A stretch of DNA of 64,000 bases from CAVVZJ01 sp963752755 (GTDB lineage Bacteria > Planctomycetota > Planctomycetia > Isosphaerales > Isosphaeraceae): positions 1 to 64,000 of the forward strand of contig CAVVZJ010000004.1 of the NCBI GenBank assembly GCA_963752755.1. Reading direction: 5' to 3'. Of the stretch, positions 26,263 to 37,151 are shown one piece after another. The translations under genes and the position numbers were made by a program. The notes under the pieces are model-generated. The model made no database searches, was not told the origin of the DNA, and saw only the letters and a list, made by a program, of their open reading frames with translations. Numbering within the stretch: position 1 is the first letter of the stretch; each line of letters opens with the position of its first letter.

Positions 26263-27129
26263 ATGCGTAACTCCCGACCCCTCCTCGTCCTCGGTCTGCT
26301 AGCCACCAGCCTGGTCTGGTCATGCTGGCCGACCCTAATCGCCATGGGGGAGAAATGGGCTCATGACCCAAAGTATTCGCACGCATTTATTGTCCCGATG
26401 ATTGTTGGCCTCATCCTTTGGTCGCGTCGGGAGTTGCGGCCACTGGACGAACTGAGGCCAAGTTGGTGGGGCGTGGCCTGGGTCGCTGGCGGTGCGGCGA
26501 TGCAACTGCTGGGGACGCGCTATTACATTCCGTGGCTGACGGGCATGTCCCTACTTCCCTACGCGGCCGGCCTGATCGTGTTGGCCGGAGGTCGGCCGGC
26601 CTTACGCTGGGCGTGGCCCGGAGTTCTCTTCCTGGCGTTCGTCGTTCCCTTGCCGTACCGGGTGGAGGTCGCGATGGGCTTTCCGCTTCAGCGTACGGCC
26701 GCCGTGGCAAGCGCTTACGTGCTCCAAACTCTGGGCCTGCCGGCGCTGGCCGAAGGAACGGTCATCCACATCGACGACCACCGGCTTGGCGTGGAGGAAG
26801 CCTGCAACGGTCTGGCGATGCTGATGAGCTTCGTTGCGATCGCAGCGGCAGTGGCCCTGCTGATCGATCGGCCGCGTTCGCATCGGGCGGTGGTGGTTCT
26901 CAGCGCCATCCCGATCGCGATCGTGGCGAACATCGCCCGGATCACAGCGACCGCGTATGTCTATCGGGCACTGGGGAAACAGTGGTCTCACCTGGTGTTC
27001 CACGACCTGGCCGGCTGGCTGATGATGCCGCTGCGCGTTGGCGCTTTTGCTCCTGGAACTGATGGTGCTGGCGCGGCTTCTGGAACCAATCACAGAGTCG
27101 CGACCGATGCCGCTGCTGCTCGCGAGTGA
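26263..27129 (+). CDS. Exosortase, frameshifted near its C-terminus
   Basis: An integral membrane transpeptidase-like enzyme of the exosortase/archaeosortase family, which processes and sorts proteins with C-terminal tripartite signals. About eight hydrophobic segments are visible, with the catalytic residues C181 (EEACNGLAMLMSF), R226 (VANIARITATAYVYR) and H247 (LVFHDLAGWLMM). Immediately after the histidine motif, near 27035, an extra base shifts the frame. The last transmembrane helix continues in the other frame (ALLLLELMVLARLLE) to a TGA at 27218-27220 that overlaps the ATG of the next gene (ATGA). Corrected length is about 318 residues. Confidence 0.9.
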   Translation: MRNSRPLLVLGLLATSLVWSCWPTLIAMGEKWAHDPKYSHAFIVPMIVGLILWSRRELRPLDELRPSWWGVAWVAGGAAMQLLGTRYYIPWLTGMSLLPYAAGLIVLAGGRPALRWAWPGVLFLAFVVPLPYRVEVAMGFPLQRTAAVASAYVLQTLGLPALAEGTVIHIDDHRLGVEEACNGLAMLMSFVAIAAAVALLIDRPRSHRAVVVLSAIPIAIVANIARITATAYVYRALGKQWSHLVFHDLAGWLMMPLRVGAFAPGTDGAGAASGTNHRVATDAAAARE

Positions 27130-27216
27130 GCCGGGCACTGTCGTGCCCCTCGCCCCGGCCGGACGACGCACCCGTTCTGAGGACCCGAACAAACAGGAAT
27201 CCAAGGAGGCCCGCCC

Positions 27217-29541
27217 ATGAGAGACCTCGATCTTCGCCGGAACGAGGCCCATCCCACGACGGGCAATCGCGGCCAGGCCGGCATGCTCGGCGAGGTTTCG
27301 GAGCCGGCTCCGTTGCGGGCACGCCCCGCTCCGCGCCCGACCGCCCCCGCCACGATCGAGGTCACGGCGGTCGTGGGCGCCTTCCGGAGACGCTGGCCCC
27401 TGGCCATCTTCGGTGGTCTGGCGCTGGCGGTGGTTGCCGCGGTCGTCACCTGGTTCGTCATGCCGCCGGCCAAGTACAAGGCGACCGCGATCTTACAGAT
27501 CGCCGCCGGAGGAGCCGCGGATCATCTTCGAGACGTCGCTGAATCAAGGAGCGCTTCAACCTTCGCGACTTCCAGCAAACCCAGGAGATCCTCCTGAAGA
27601 CGAGCATCCATCCTCGACAACGCGCTCGCCGCGGTTCTCGATGATCCGGCCCTCGCCGACGCCAACCCCCCAACCATGAAAGCGGTTGAGGCGATCCGTC
27701 AGCAACTCGACCCGTCCGAGTGGCTCAAGGAACAGATCCAGATCGAGTTCATTGGACACATCATGATGATCTCGATCGAGCGGCGACGACGAGAAGCTGG
27801 TGGCGGACATCGTCAATGCGGTCACGACCGAATACTTGAAAGGGCTCGAGGGAAAGGACCACAAACGACAAAACCGAGCATCTGAATATGTTGCGGAATT
27901 GTACATGGATCAGTGACAAAGAACGAATTAAAAAACAGAAGGAGAAACTCCTTGAACTCAGCCGGAAGGTGGGGACCAACGATAAGCAGACCCTGGCCCT
28001 GAAGCAGCAGTACGAGATCCAGCACCAGAGTTTCGCCCAGAAGGAGCTGATGCTGCTCCGTTCGGAGCTGAGCCGGGCGGAGACCGAGCTGAAGGTTTTC
28101 AAGGCCGACTCGAAGGAGATTGCGATCCGGCCGCTGCCAGAGGAGGCGATCGAGGAGGAATTGCGGCCGACTCCGGCGTGCAGCAGTATCTAGGCGCAAC
28201 TCGCGAAGTTGGAGCAAAAGGTTGGCCGAGGCGGACTACCTGGCCCGCAATCCGAAGAACGATCCGGCAGTCCGGACCTGGAAGCGCGAGTATGACCGGA
28301 CCTATCAGGCTTACCGCGACTATGTCGCCCGGCAACGGCCACTGATCACGGCCCGGCTCCGCGAGGCCCAGCTCCGCCAGGGCCACGAGACGTCCGACCC
28401 GCAAGCCTCGAACGCAAGATTGTGTTTCTTAAAGGAGTATGAGAAGGCGCTCGCCAAGGAGGTCGAGCGGCTGGACGGAGAAGAGCGAGGAGTTCGGCAC
28501 GCATGCGATCAAGATGGAGCAGCTGCGGGACGAGATCGACCATGTGGAGGAGGCGTATCAGGAGGTCGCGAGGCAGGTGGAGCGGCTGAACCTCGAGGTT
28601 CAGGCGCCGGCTCGAGTGACCTGCCGAGGAACCGGCGCAAGCAACCGAAGACCAAGGACGAGAAGAAGCGGATCGCCGCTACTGGCCTGGCGGCCATGGG
28701 CTCGTTCTCGCTGGTCTTGCTGGGAGTGACTTGGTGGGAGGTCCGGGCACGTCGGATCTCGACGGTGCAGGAAGTCTCGCAGGGCCTGGGCCTTCGGCTC
28801 ATGGGGGCCTTGCCGGCTCTGCCCGAGCAGGGCACGGAGGCATGTTGGGGCGATCCGAGGCGGGGCCTCCGAGTCGCGATCGTCGCTGGCATCAGGATCT
28901 GATCGAGTCGATCGACGCCACCCGTACGACCCTACTGCACCTCTCGCGCGTCGAGGGCCTCAAGTCGGTGATGGTTACCAGTGCCGGGGTCGGTGAGGGC
29001 AAGACCTCACTCTCGACGCAATTGTCGGCGAGTCTCGCGCGAGCCGGGCGCCGCACGCTTCTGATCGACTGCGATCTGCGACGGCCGGTAGCCCACCAGC
29101 TCTTCGACGAGACGTTAGAGCCGGGCGTCTGCGAGCAATTTCGTGGCGAGGATGTCGGCGAGTCGTTGATCCGAGCCACGCCGCTGCCGCAACCTCTGGT
29201 TCATGACCGCCGGCCGTTGCGACGGTCCGGCCTTGCAGTCGCTCTCGCAGAATGGGCTCAGCTCATTGCTCGATTCACTCTGGCCGAGCAGTTCGACTTC
29301 ATCGTGGTGGATACCGCTCCAGTGCTGCCCGTGCCCGACTCTCTCATGATCGCCCAGCAGGTAGACGCTGTGATCTTCTCGATACTCCGCGACGTGAGCC
29401 GGGTGCCCGATGTGCAAGTCGGCGCACGACCGGCTCGGAATGCTCGGTGCTCGCATCTTCGGCGCCGTGGTCAGCGGTGCTCGCGAACGGACCTTCGGCT
29501 ATGGATACGGATACGGGAATAACAATGCCAGCACCCGTTGA
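27217..29541 (+). pseudogene. Wzz-type chain-length regulator fused to BY-kinase, many frameshifts
   Basis: Homology to a polysaccharide co-polymerase/tyrosine autokinase runs through the whole span but changes frame at least ten times. Visible parts are the N-terminal Wzz membrane segment (AIFGGLALAVVAAVVTWFVMPP), periplasmic coiled-coil stretches (KKQKEKLLELSRKVG, MEQLRDEIDHVEEAYQEV), the second membrane helix (GLAAMGSFSLVLLGVTWWEV), and the BY-kinase domain with Walker A SAGVGEGKTSLS, Walker A' LLIDCDLRRP and VVDTAPVLPVPDSL. It ends with a tyrosine-rich tail FGYGYGYGNNNASTR, the usual autophosphorylation cluster. Its stop overlaps the next start (TGATG). It would control polymer length and export. 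Confidence 0.88.
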
Positions 29542-30240
29542 TGCAAACCGATGCCGGATCGGCACCTCCGCACCACCTGCGGTGGCTGCCAGTGCTGCCG
29601 GCCTGGCCTTGATCCTCGGGAGCCGGGATCGTGCAGGGTGTCTGGGTCGGCCGCTGGACCGACTCCGAGGAACATCGGCCGTGCGGCTGCCCGACTGGAC
29701 GCGGTGCCGGGGACCATCGGACCGTGGGTTGGCGAGGATCACGAGATCGATTCCGAGACACTGGAACTGGGCCGGATTGCCGGCTATCTCAACCGTCGAC
29801 TACACCAACACGGAGACCGACGAGGCGGTCTCCGTGTTGATCGTCTGCGGTCCTCCCGGCCCGATCTCGGCCCACACGCCCAAGGAGTGTTTCCCTGGTG
29901 TGGGCTGCGAACAGGAACAGGAGGAAGAGCGGATCGCCCCGGAGATTGGCGACGGGTCCGAACCGAAGTTCTGGTGGTCCGACTTTCGCATGGATGCGGG
30001 CAGCTTGACCACGAGGTTCCGGACCTTCTGGTCCTGGAACGCTGATGGACATGGGTCGCACCAAGATAATCCACGGTTGACTTTAGCTCACCTCAGTCAG
30101 CTCTTTTCAAGATGTACGTTATCCGCGAGGAGCCCGGCATACCCGGTCCGGTGAAGAACGACCTGGTCGTTATCGGGTTCCTCCAGCAGTTTCTTCCCGA
30201 GGTGCAGTCGGCCTTGTTCCCCTCCAAGGCTGTCCCCTGA
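29541..30240 (+). pseudogene. Exosortase-associated EpsI-type protein, frameshifted
   Basis: EpsI family proteins (DUF3485) accompany exosortases in exopolysaccharide loci. The parts seen, in different frames, are a membrane leader (LRWLPVLPA then a hydrophobic stretch), the block VPGTIGPWVGEDHEID, then VLIVCGPPGPISAHTPKECFPG with the family's conserved PxxC-like motif, and finally NDLVVIGFLQQFLPEVQ. At least four single-base shifts separate them. ATG 29541 overlaps the stop of the kinase gene. Corrected length would be about 230 residues, normal for the family. Confidence 0.8.
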
Positions 30241-30330
30241 TGGCACGATTCATCCATCCCTCGGCCCGAGACGGAGCGGCCGGGGTCGATTGGATCCGCG
30301 AAGACCCAGACGGAGCACCCGGAGTCATCC

Positions 30331-31100
30331 ATGAACGATCATACGCAAGCCCTGGAGATCGCACCCTGCGAAGGTTCGTTGCCAAGCGATCCCACTTTGC
30401 CGAGGCCAGGTTTGTACGCATTCGGCAAAGTCGCCTTCGATACTCTGGCAGCGGCGATGCTCCTGATCTTGCTGGCGCCTCTGATCGCGTTGGCGGCTGC
30501 TGCGGTGAAGCTGACCTCACGTGGGCCAGCTTTTTACTCGCAGACCCGACTAGGTCGCGGGGGGCGACCGATATCGGATCTACAAGGTCCGCACGATGTA
30601 CGAGGATGCCGAGAAAGATGGCCGCGCCCGCTGGTGCATGCCCGGTGATTCTCGCGTCACGCCGATCGGCCGCTTCCTCCGAGAGACACACCTGGACGAG
30701 TTGCCGCAGCTCTGGAATGTCCTCCGAGGGCGAGATGTCGCTGGTCGGACCGCGTCCCGAGCGTCCGGAGATCGCCTCGCAACTCGAACGGGTCCTGCTA
30801 GACTACGGCTATCGGCTGCGGGTACTCCCAGGAGTGACCGGCCTGGCGCAGGTGAATATCCCCGCCGACACCGATCTCGAGAGCGTTCGCCGGAAACTGG
30901 CGTACGACAACTACTACATCGAGCATTACAATATCTGGATGGATCTCCGCATTCTCGTGAGCACGGCGACGAGCCTGCTTGGCGTGCCATTCGCGTGGTC
31001 TGGTCGTCTACTTAGGTTGCCGTCGAGAGAGCTGGTTGAGGGTGGTGGAGCCCTGGGATCGGCCGAGATTGAGGCCGTCTCGGAGGTTCAGCCGGCCTGA
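30331..31100 (+). pseudogene. Undecaprenyl-phosphate sugar phosphotransferase, frameshifted
   Basis: A bacterial sugar transferase of the WcaJ/EpsE type, which starts polysaccharide repeat synthesis by loading a sugar phosphate onto undecaprenyl phosphate. An N-terminal hydrophobic hairpin (LAAAMLLILLAPLIALAAAAV) is followed by TSRGPAFYSQTRLGRGG, then in a second frame KVRTMYEDAEKDGRARW and RFLRETHLDELPQLWNVLRG, then in a third frame MSLVGPRPERPEIA and PGVTGLAQVN. Two single-base insertions near 30572 and 30733 explain the changes. Corrected length is about 256 residues. Confidence 0.9.
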
Positions 31101-31246
31101 GACTGAGACGGGACGAGGACGCTTCCTTCCAAGAATCGGTTCCGAGTCAGAAAACGGGGCCACTCGGCGATGCGACGCGTTGAGCGTCGCTTGCCGATCG
31201 GCCCCGAGGGTGTCGGCCAGGTGCCGGGCCGGCAGGGAGTCCGACG

Positions 31247-32517
31247 TTGGGCTACGTCTTGTTCATCCTCGTCACCGGTGCCCTCTTCATCCGGCCAGCG
31301 GAGTTCGATCCGGCCCTGGTCGTTATCCCGCATTATGAGGTGTTGATTCTCAGTTGCATCGCCGCCTCGTTCCCGGCGATGCTGGCCCAACTCGCTCCGA
31401 TGAATCTGAAAAGTCGACCAATCACACTGGTCGTGATTGGCATGCTCCTCGCGATCATCGTGGCCGACGTGGTTCGGGTGAGGATTCCAGAGGCGATCCA
31501 GCACGGTACTGATTTCATCAAGGTCCTGATTTACTACCTGCTGCTGATCGGCCTGATCGATACCCCGGCGCGGCTCCGACGGTTCCTCTTCAGCATGGCG
31601 CTGTTCGCCTTGGTGCCAGTCATCTGCGCTACTCTCCAGTATCACCATATAATATATCTGCCCGGTTTCGAGCCCCTGAAAGAAGGTGGCTACGACATGG
31701 ACACGGGCGAGGAATTCGGGTATTACCGCCTCCGCGGGGGTAACACGAGCGTTTTTGAAGATCCCAACGATCTTTGCTTGCTTTTGGTTATCTGTATGTC
31801 GGTGTGCCTTTCCGGACTGACCGACCCTGCACTCCCCGCCCTCTTGCGAGGGGCCTGGCTGTTGCCGCTGGGATCTATCGTCTATGCGTTCTCACTGACC
31901 AAATCGCGTGGAGGGTTTCTCGCCCTATTGGTGGGTTTACTCTGCTTGATGGGTGCTCGCTTCGGTCGCCGTCGGATGATCCTGCTCGGCTTGATCGGAT
32001 TGCCCTTGATCCTCGCGGTCGTTGGCGGCCGGATGACGAGTTTCTCGACCAGCGAGGGCACTGGTCAGCTCCGGGTTCGCCTCTGGTTCGAGGGTCTGAT
32101 CCTGTTCCGCCATCACCCGATCTTCGGCGTCGGCTTGGACCAATACGAGGCGGAACTGGGTCAAGTGGCGCACAACTCCTACGTGCAATGCTACACCGAA
32201 TTGGGTTTCTCGGCGGCACGATTTTCCTCGGCGCCTTCGCCTGGGCGGTCTTCTCGGTCTTGCGCCGAGGGCGTGGAGAGTACGACGACTGGCTCGATCC
32301 CGAGACGCTTCGGCTCCGGCCTTTTATCACGGCCGCGGTCGTCGGCTACGCGGTGGGCATGATGACCCTCACGGAATCGTATCTCGTCACGACCTACCTC
32401 GTACTCGGTCTGGCCGTGGCCTTCGACCGGATCGCGGAAAGCGAGACGGGCGAGCCGTCGCTGCCTCTGAGCGGTAGGCTCTTCGTCAGGATGATCGGCT
32501 TGAGCTGCTATTCTTGA
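31247..32517 (+). pseudogene. O-antigen-ligase-like polymerase/ligase, frameshifted
   Basis: A polytopic membrane protein with about ten hydrophobic segments and the O-antigen ligase (Wzy/WaaL-like) pattern: a periplasmic loop after SVFEDPNDLCLLLVICMS, the segment FSLTKSRGGFLALLVGLL and the late motif FGVGLDQYEAELGQVAHNSYVQ, quoted here as FGVGLDQYEAELG and AHNSYVQ. The frame breaks after TELGF near 32205 and resumes as GGTIFLGAFAWAVFSVL to the stop at 32517. The TTG at 31247 is the first usable start; the true N-terminus may lie upstream in another frame. It probably joins polysaccharide units. Confidence 0.82.
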
Positions 32518-32582
32518 TTCTCATGCATATCTATGTCTACGAGACCGCGTATTGATCTCCTTTCGAGATGATGACGGGTACC

Positions 32583-33346
32583 ATGAGCATCGCCGTGAAG
32601 ATCCGCCGGGGGGAAGGGCCCTTCTGGGGTACGCTGAAGCGGCTGGCGCTTGGGATGCTGAGGCTGCATGTTGCCGGTCGTACCGGGCACGCGGCCATTG
32701 TTCCGCCTGCTCTACGGGGTTCATGTGGGTGTCGCGCGAGTCTATGGATGGACCTTGAGGTTTTTCTGGTATGAGCCGCTCTTACGGTCGGTCTGCGAGT
32801 CGGTCGGAGAGGGGCTTCGGATGGAGCGTTTGCCGTACATCACGGGACGTGGCCAGCTCGTGCTGGGGAGGAATGTCGAACTGTCGGGAAAGTCGAACAT
32901 CGGCTTTGGGAATCGTCATGTCGCGGCAGCCCGAGATCCGCCTGGGCGACGGCACGTTTCTCGGCCACGGTTGCGTCCCTGAGCGCGGCGCGTTCGATCC
33001 GGATCGGCCGCTCATTGCCTGATCGCGGCGGAGGTTCGGATCGCTGACTTTGATGGCCACCCGCTCGATGCATCGCAGCGAAGGGCCGGTGCAACCGGCT
33101 CGATCGACGCGATCCGTCCGGTCGTCGTCGGCGACGACGTCTGGATCGGCACCGGCGCGATGATTCTCAAGGGCGTGACGATCGGCGATCGCTCGGTCAT
33201 CGGCGCCGGGGCGATCGTTTCACGGGATGTGCCTCCAGACGTGGTCGTCGCAGGCAATCCGGCCCGGGTGGTCCGGCAACTCCGGCCGGACGAGCCCCGC
33301 CCTTCGCCTGAGAATCTGTTCGTGGAGCCGGGAGTCGTGTCGATGA
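32583..33346 (+). pseudogene. Left-handed beta-helix acyltransferase, frameshifted
   Basis: A WcaF-like hexapeptide acetyltransferase. The N-terminal part (MSIAVKIRRGEGPFWGTLKRL) and the middle (MERLPYITGRGQLVLGRNV) are in different frames, as is the hexapeptide-repeat region DVWIGTGAMILKGVTIGDRS and VIGAGAIVSRDVPPDVVVAG with the usual end GNPARVVRQL. At least four shifts occur. A final frame would stop at 33344-33346, overlapping the next gene's ATG (ATGA). It is expected to add an acetyl group to a sugar of the polysaccharide. Confidence 0.8.
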
Positions 33347-34458
33347 GCGTCCGCGAAGCGGTCACGACTTATCCGGGTGGCCCACGTGACGCCAGGGTTG
33401 GACGTCGGCGGCCTGGAGAAGCTTCTCGTCGAATTCGCCCGCCACGCTGACCGGTCGTGCTTCGACCTGAAGTTCCTCTCGCTAACGACGCGAGGGCCGG
33501 TCGCCGAGGAGATCGCGGCGTGCGGCTGGCCGGTCGTGACGTTCGAGAAGTCAGCGGGTTTACGGCCGGGACTGGTCCTGAAGCTGGCCCGCTGGCTGAT
33601 GCGAGAGCGCGTGGACGTCGTCCACTCACACGACAACGGACCACTCCTCTACGGCGCTCCGGCGGCAAGACTGGCGGGAGTGGGTCGGGTTGTCCACACG
33701 AGACATCAGCAAAATGCCAGCAGGCTTCACGCCGCGAATCGACGGCGTTTCGCCACGCGACCCGGCTGGCGGATCGTGTCGTCTGCGTCTCGGCGGATAG
33801 CGCCGTCGCTTTGCCGGAGCGAAGGAGTGCCTGCCGGAAAAGTCCGCGCGATCATCAACGGAGTGGACCTTCAGCAGATTCGCATATCGTGGCCCGAATC
33901 CCGGCGGGCCGGTCGTGACGGTGGCTCGCCTGAGCCCGGAGAAGGGCTTGGAATATCTCGTGCGTGCCGCCGCGCACGCGGTTGCCGAACGGGCCGATTT
34001 CCGGTTTGAAATCGCAGGCGACGGGCCACTCCGGGGCGACCTCGAACGGCTGGCGCAGGAACTGGGCGTCTCCGAGAGCGTGCGATTCCTCGGCTCGGTA
34101 AATGACATACCTGGCCTTGATGGGCGGGCGAGCCTGTTCGTCTTACCTTCGTTGACCGAGGGAATCTCCGTGACTTTGCTCGAGGCGATGGGGTCGTGGA
34201 ATTCCGGTCGTGGCGACGCGGGTGGGAGGCAACCCAGAGGTCGTCGTCCCTGATGCAACGGGTTACCTCGTTCCGGCGGCCGATTCTCACGCTCTGGCAC
34301 GCGGGATGCTCCGAGTGCTGGCCGATTCGCGGACAGGGACCGAGATGGGACTGGCAGGACGTCATCGTGTCGAGGAGCGGTTCGACGTCCGTCGCATGGT
34401 GGCCGAGTACGAGAGGCTCTATCGCGAGGGTGACGGACGGCCCCGCGAGACATCGTGA
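33343..34458 (+). pseudogene. Glycosyltransferase family 4, frameshifted
   Basis: A GT-B fold transferase. The N-terminal domain shows VAHVTPGLDVGGLEKLLVEF and VDVVHSHDNGPLLYG; in other frames follow MTVARLSPEKGLEYLVRAA, FEIAGDGPLRGDLERLA, FVLPSLTEGISVTLLEAMG with the family's E-x7-E-like motif, and VGGNPEVVVPDATGYLV. At least three indels lie near 33370, 33905 and 34195. The ATG at 33343 overlapping the previous stop is the likely start. It would add one sugar of the repeat unit. Confidence 0.85.
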
Positions 34459-34591
34459 CCAGCGTGTAAGCGACGAGGTCGCCGAACTGATCCAGCCCTG
34501 ATCGATCCAGCACCCGAAGATTCCCTCAACTTCAAGTCGCGAGCAAATCTGGCCTGCGAAGGCCCCGCCGTACGTGCCATGGGGAGTGCTA

Positions 34592-35774
34592 ATGGGAATG
34601 AATACAAACATGCGTAATCTTCTCTATGTCTGGCAGGGAACCTATCCCTGGGAGGTCCGCGTCGAGAAGGTCGGCCGGGCCTTGACGGCGGTCGGGCTGG
34701 GAGGTGACCGTGCTGGCGCGCTGGAAGTCGGGCCAACCGGGGGAGGAGGTGGACACGGACGGCGTGCGGATCGTGCGCGTGGGGGTGGACCGACCCCGGT
34801 CGTGGACCATGCCGATCTCGGCCAACCCGCTCTGGCGTTCCGCAATCCGCCGCGAAGTCGAACGAAGCAAGCCCGACGTGATCATGGCCCGCGAGATCAT
34901 GCTGGCTGAGGCGTCCGCCGATGTGGCCCGCCGACGGGACCTTCCCGTCTTGATCGACATGGCCGAGCATTACCCGGCGACGATGCGTTCTTTCAAGAAG
35001 TACCGGGACAATGCCCTGGCACGCTTGCTCGTCTTCCATGCTCGTGTGCCAGACCACGTCGAGCGCCGGAGCGTTGAGCGGGCGGACGGGATCTTGACCG
35101 TCTGTGACGAGCAGAATCACCGACTGAACCAGGCTTTCGGTTACCGTGAAGATCGGATGGCCGTGGTCCACAACACACCGGCGCTCGACGCCTTCCCTGG
35201 CGTCCGGCTCGGCTCGTCCACACCTCCCCGTGTGTTCGCTTACCACGGTGCCATGACTCCTCAGCGCGGGCTCGACCTCCTCCTGCGCGGGTTCGCCCTC
35301 GCCAACGCCAACCATCCCGATATCCGACTTGATCTCTGCGGCACGGGTGAGAGCTTCCACGATCTTGTGGCCCAGGCCCGCGACCTTGGGATTGCCGATC
35401 GCGTCCGGTTCACGGGTTCCTATCACTACGCCGATTTGGCCCGCCTCTACAGCGAGACCGACGTCGGACTGGTGACCTATCCCACGGACGAGTCGATCGA
35501 ACACACGATCGGTAACAAGTTATTCGACTACCTACTCTGCGGTAAACCTGTGATCGTTTCACCGGTCAGGCCGCTCCGTCGCGTGGTCGAGGAGACGGAG
35601 TCGGGCTTGGTTCTGAACGGCTGTTCTCCGGCCTCGATCGCCTGGGGCATAGAGTCGTTCCGGGTCTCCGACCCCGCACCCTTCGCTGGCCGCGGCCTCG
35701 CGGCGGCGCGGAGCAAGTATCACTGGGAGCGCGATTCGGAAGTGCTCTGCCGATTTGTCGACGGCTACGCCTGA
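34592..35774 (+). pseudogene. Glycosyltransferase family 4-like, one frameshift
   Basis: The N-terminal 35 residues (MRNLLYVWQGTYPWEVRVEKV) are in one frame and the rest, from about 34704, in another; one extra base near 34700 (in GGGCTGGGAGG) explains it. The remainder is continuous: ARWKSGQPGEEVDTDGVRI, ADGILTVCDEQNHRLNQ, FAYHGAMTPQRGLDLLLRGF, LCGTGESFHDLVAQARDLG and YPTDESIEHTIGNKLFDYL. This is a GT-B transferase of about 393 residues once corrected. The sugar is unknown. Confidence 0.83.
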
Positions 35775-35884
35775 GATGTTGGGCGACTTTCAACGGCTCT
35801 CGACACCTCGCCGTCGGCTGGATTGGAACTTCGCAATCGAAATGCGTGCTTACGGTTGAACCACCCTCGGAGACGCAGTCGGCA

Positions 35885-37063
35885 ATGACGATTGTGGCCA
35901 ACCTGACCTCATCAGGGTTTGTGGGCGGTCCAGAGCGCCAGATGCTCGGGCTGGCCAGGAACCTACCTCCAGACATCCACTCAGTTTTTCTCCTCTTCGG
36001 CGAAGAGTCCAGTTCGCGACCGTTTGCGGAGGCCCTTCGGCGCGAGGGGTTGGCATTGTCGATGCTTGCGGCTAGCCGACGTCGGCCACTGAGGTTGGTG
36101 GATGAGCTGGCCGAGGCCCTCCGACAATCGGGGGCTGACGTGCTACTCTGTCACGGCTACAAGGCTGATCTGTTGGGAGTACCAGCGGCCCGACGCTTGA
36201 AGCTTCCGGTCGCGGCGGTGTCTCACGGCTGGACATCGGCGACCTGGAAGGTCCGTATCTATGAGAGGGTGGATCGGATCGCCCTACGTCAGATGGACCG
36301 CATCATCTGCGTTTCCGAGGCCCAGGCGCAGCGCGTCCATCGAGCCGGGGTGCGTCGCGATCGGATCACCATCATCCGCAATGCGATCGAGGCCGATGCG
36401 TTCACGGTCGAGCCCGATCCCTCGGCGGCAATCGAGCTGCGGGGCTTGTTCCCACCGGATCAGGAGCCCGAGCGGATCATCGGTGCGGCCGGCCGGTTGA
36501 GTCCGGAGAAAGGGTTCGTGCAACTCGTCGAGGCTGCGGCCTTGGCCCTGCGCGAGGACTCGACGCTTGGCTTCGTCCTATTTGGCGACGGACCGTGCCG
36601 ACCGGAAATCGAGCGGCGAATCGCTGCTTGTGACCTCGGGGGTCGGTTCGTCCTGGCGGGCTTTCGAACCGACCTTACTCGGTTCCTGCCGCACCTGGAC
36701 CTCCTGGCCATGCCGTCGTTCACCGAGGGGCTACCGGTCGTCGCCCTCGAAGCGTTGGCCGCAGGAGTGCCGGTCGTGGCAACAGCCGTGGGTGGAACAC
36801 CCGAGGTCATCGAAGATGGCTCCTGCGGCTACCTCGTCCCACCCGGCGACCCGACCGCAATGGCGCATCGCTTGCTAGAAGCGATGGCCGACGAGGAACG
36901 AAGGGCTGCCATGGGCCTGCGTGGTCGGGATCGCGTGGCTCGGGAGTTTACCTTTGCGGCTCAGGCCGAACACTACCGCTCGCTGCTCGGGAGACTGACG
37001 GGAGCCGGAATCGAAGTCGGGTGGAGTGATGGCATCGGAGATGCTGAAGTTGTAGTTCCTTGA
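35885..37063 (+). CDS. Glycosyltransferase family 4
   Basis: An intact 392-residue GT-B glycosyltransferase. It shows the N-terminal acceptor domain with GGPERQMLGLARNL, HGYKADLLGVPAARRL, the linker IRNAIEADAF, and the donor-binding domain IGAAGRLSPEKGFVQLVEAA, FVLFGDGPCRPEIERRIA, LLAMPSFTEGLPVVALEAL and GGTPEVIEDGSCGYLVPPGD. ATG 35885 (MTIVANLTSSGFVGG) is at the start of homology; a GTG at 35846 is possible. It is in the plus-strand polysaccharide operon between two other glycosyltransferase genes. Confidence 0.9.
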   Translation: MTIVANLTSSGFVGGPERQMLGLARNLPPDIHSVFLLFGEESSSRPFAEALRREGLALSMLAASRRRPLRLVDELAEALRQSGADVLLCHGYKADLLGVPAARRLKLPVAAVSHGWTSATWKVRIYERVDRIALRQMDRIICVSEAQAQRVHRAGVRRDRITIIRNAIEADAFTVEPDPSAAIELRGLFPPDQEPERIIGAAGRLSPEKGFVQLVEAAALALREDSTLGFVLFGDGPCRPEIERRIAACDLGGRFVLAGFRTDLTRFLPHLDLLAMPSFTEGLPVVALEALAAGVPVVATAVGGTPEVIEDGSCGYLVPPGDPTAMAHRLLEAMADEERRAAMGLRGRDRVAREFTFAAQAEHYRSLLGRLTGAGIEVGWSDGIGDAEVVVP

Positions 37064-37151
37064 TGAAATTTAGAAAACCGCATTTTCTTATGAGGAAGCT
37101 GTTGATGCCGGTGGCGAGCGGCCGAAGGTGGGCTGGGGACTGGAGGATCGG

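Noticed and set aside
30240..30330. ATG overlapping the EpsI stop as a separate gene start
   Set aside because: The frame encodes no recognisable sequence, and the sugar transferase homology clearly begins at 30331.
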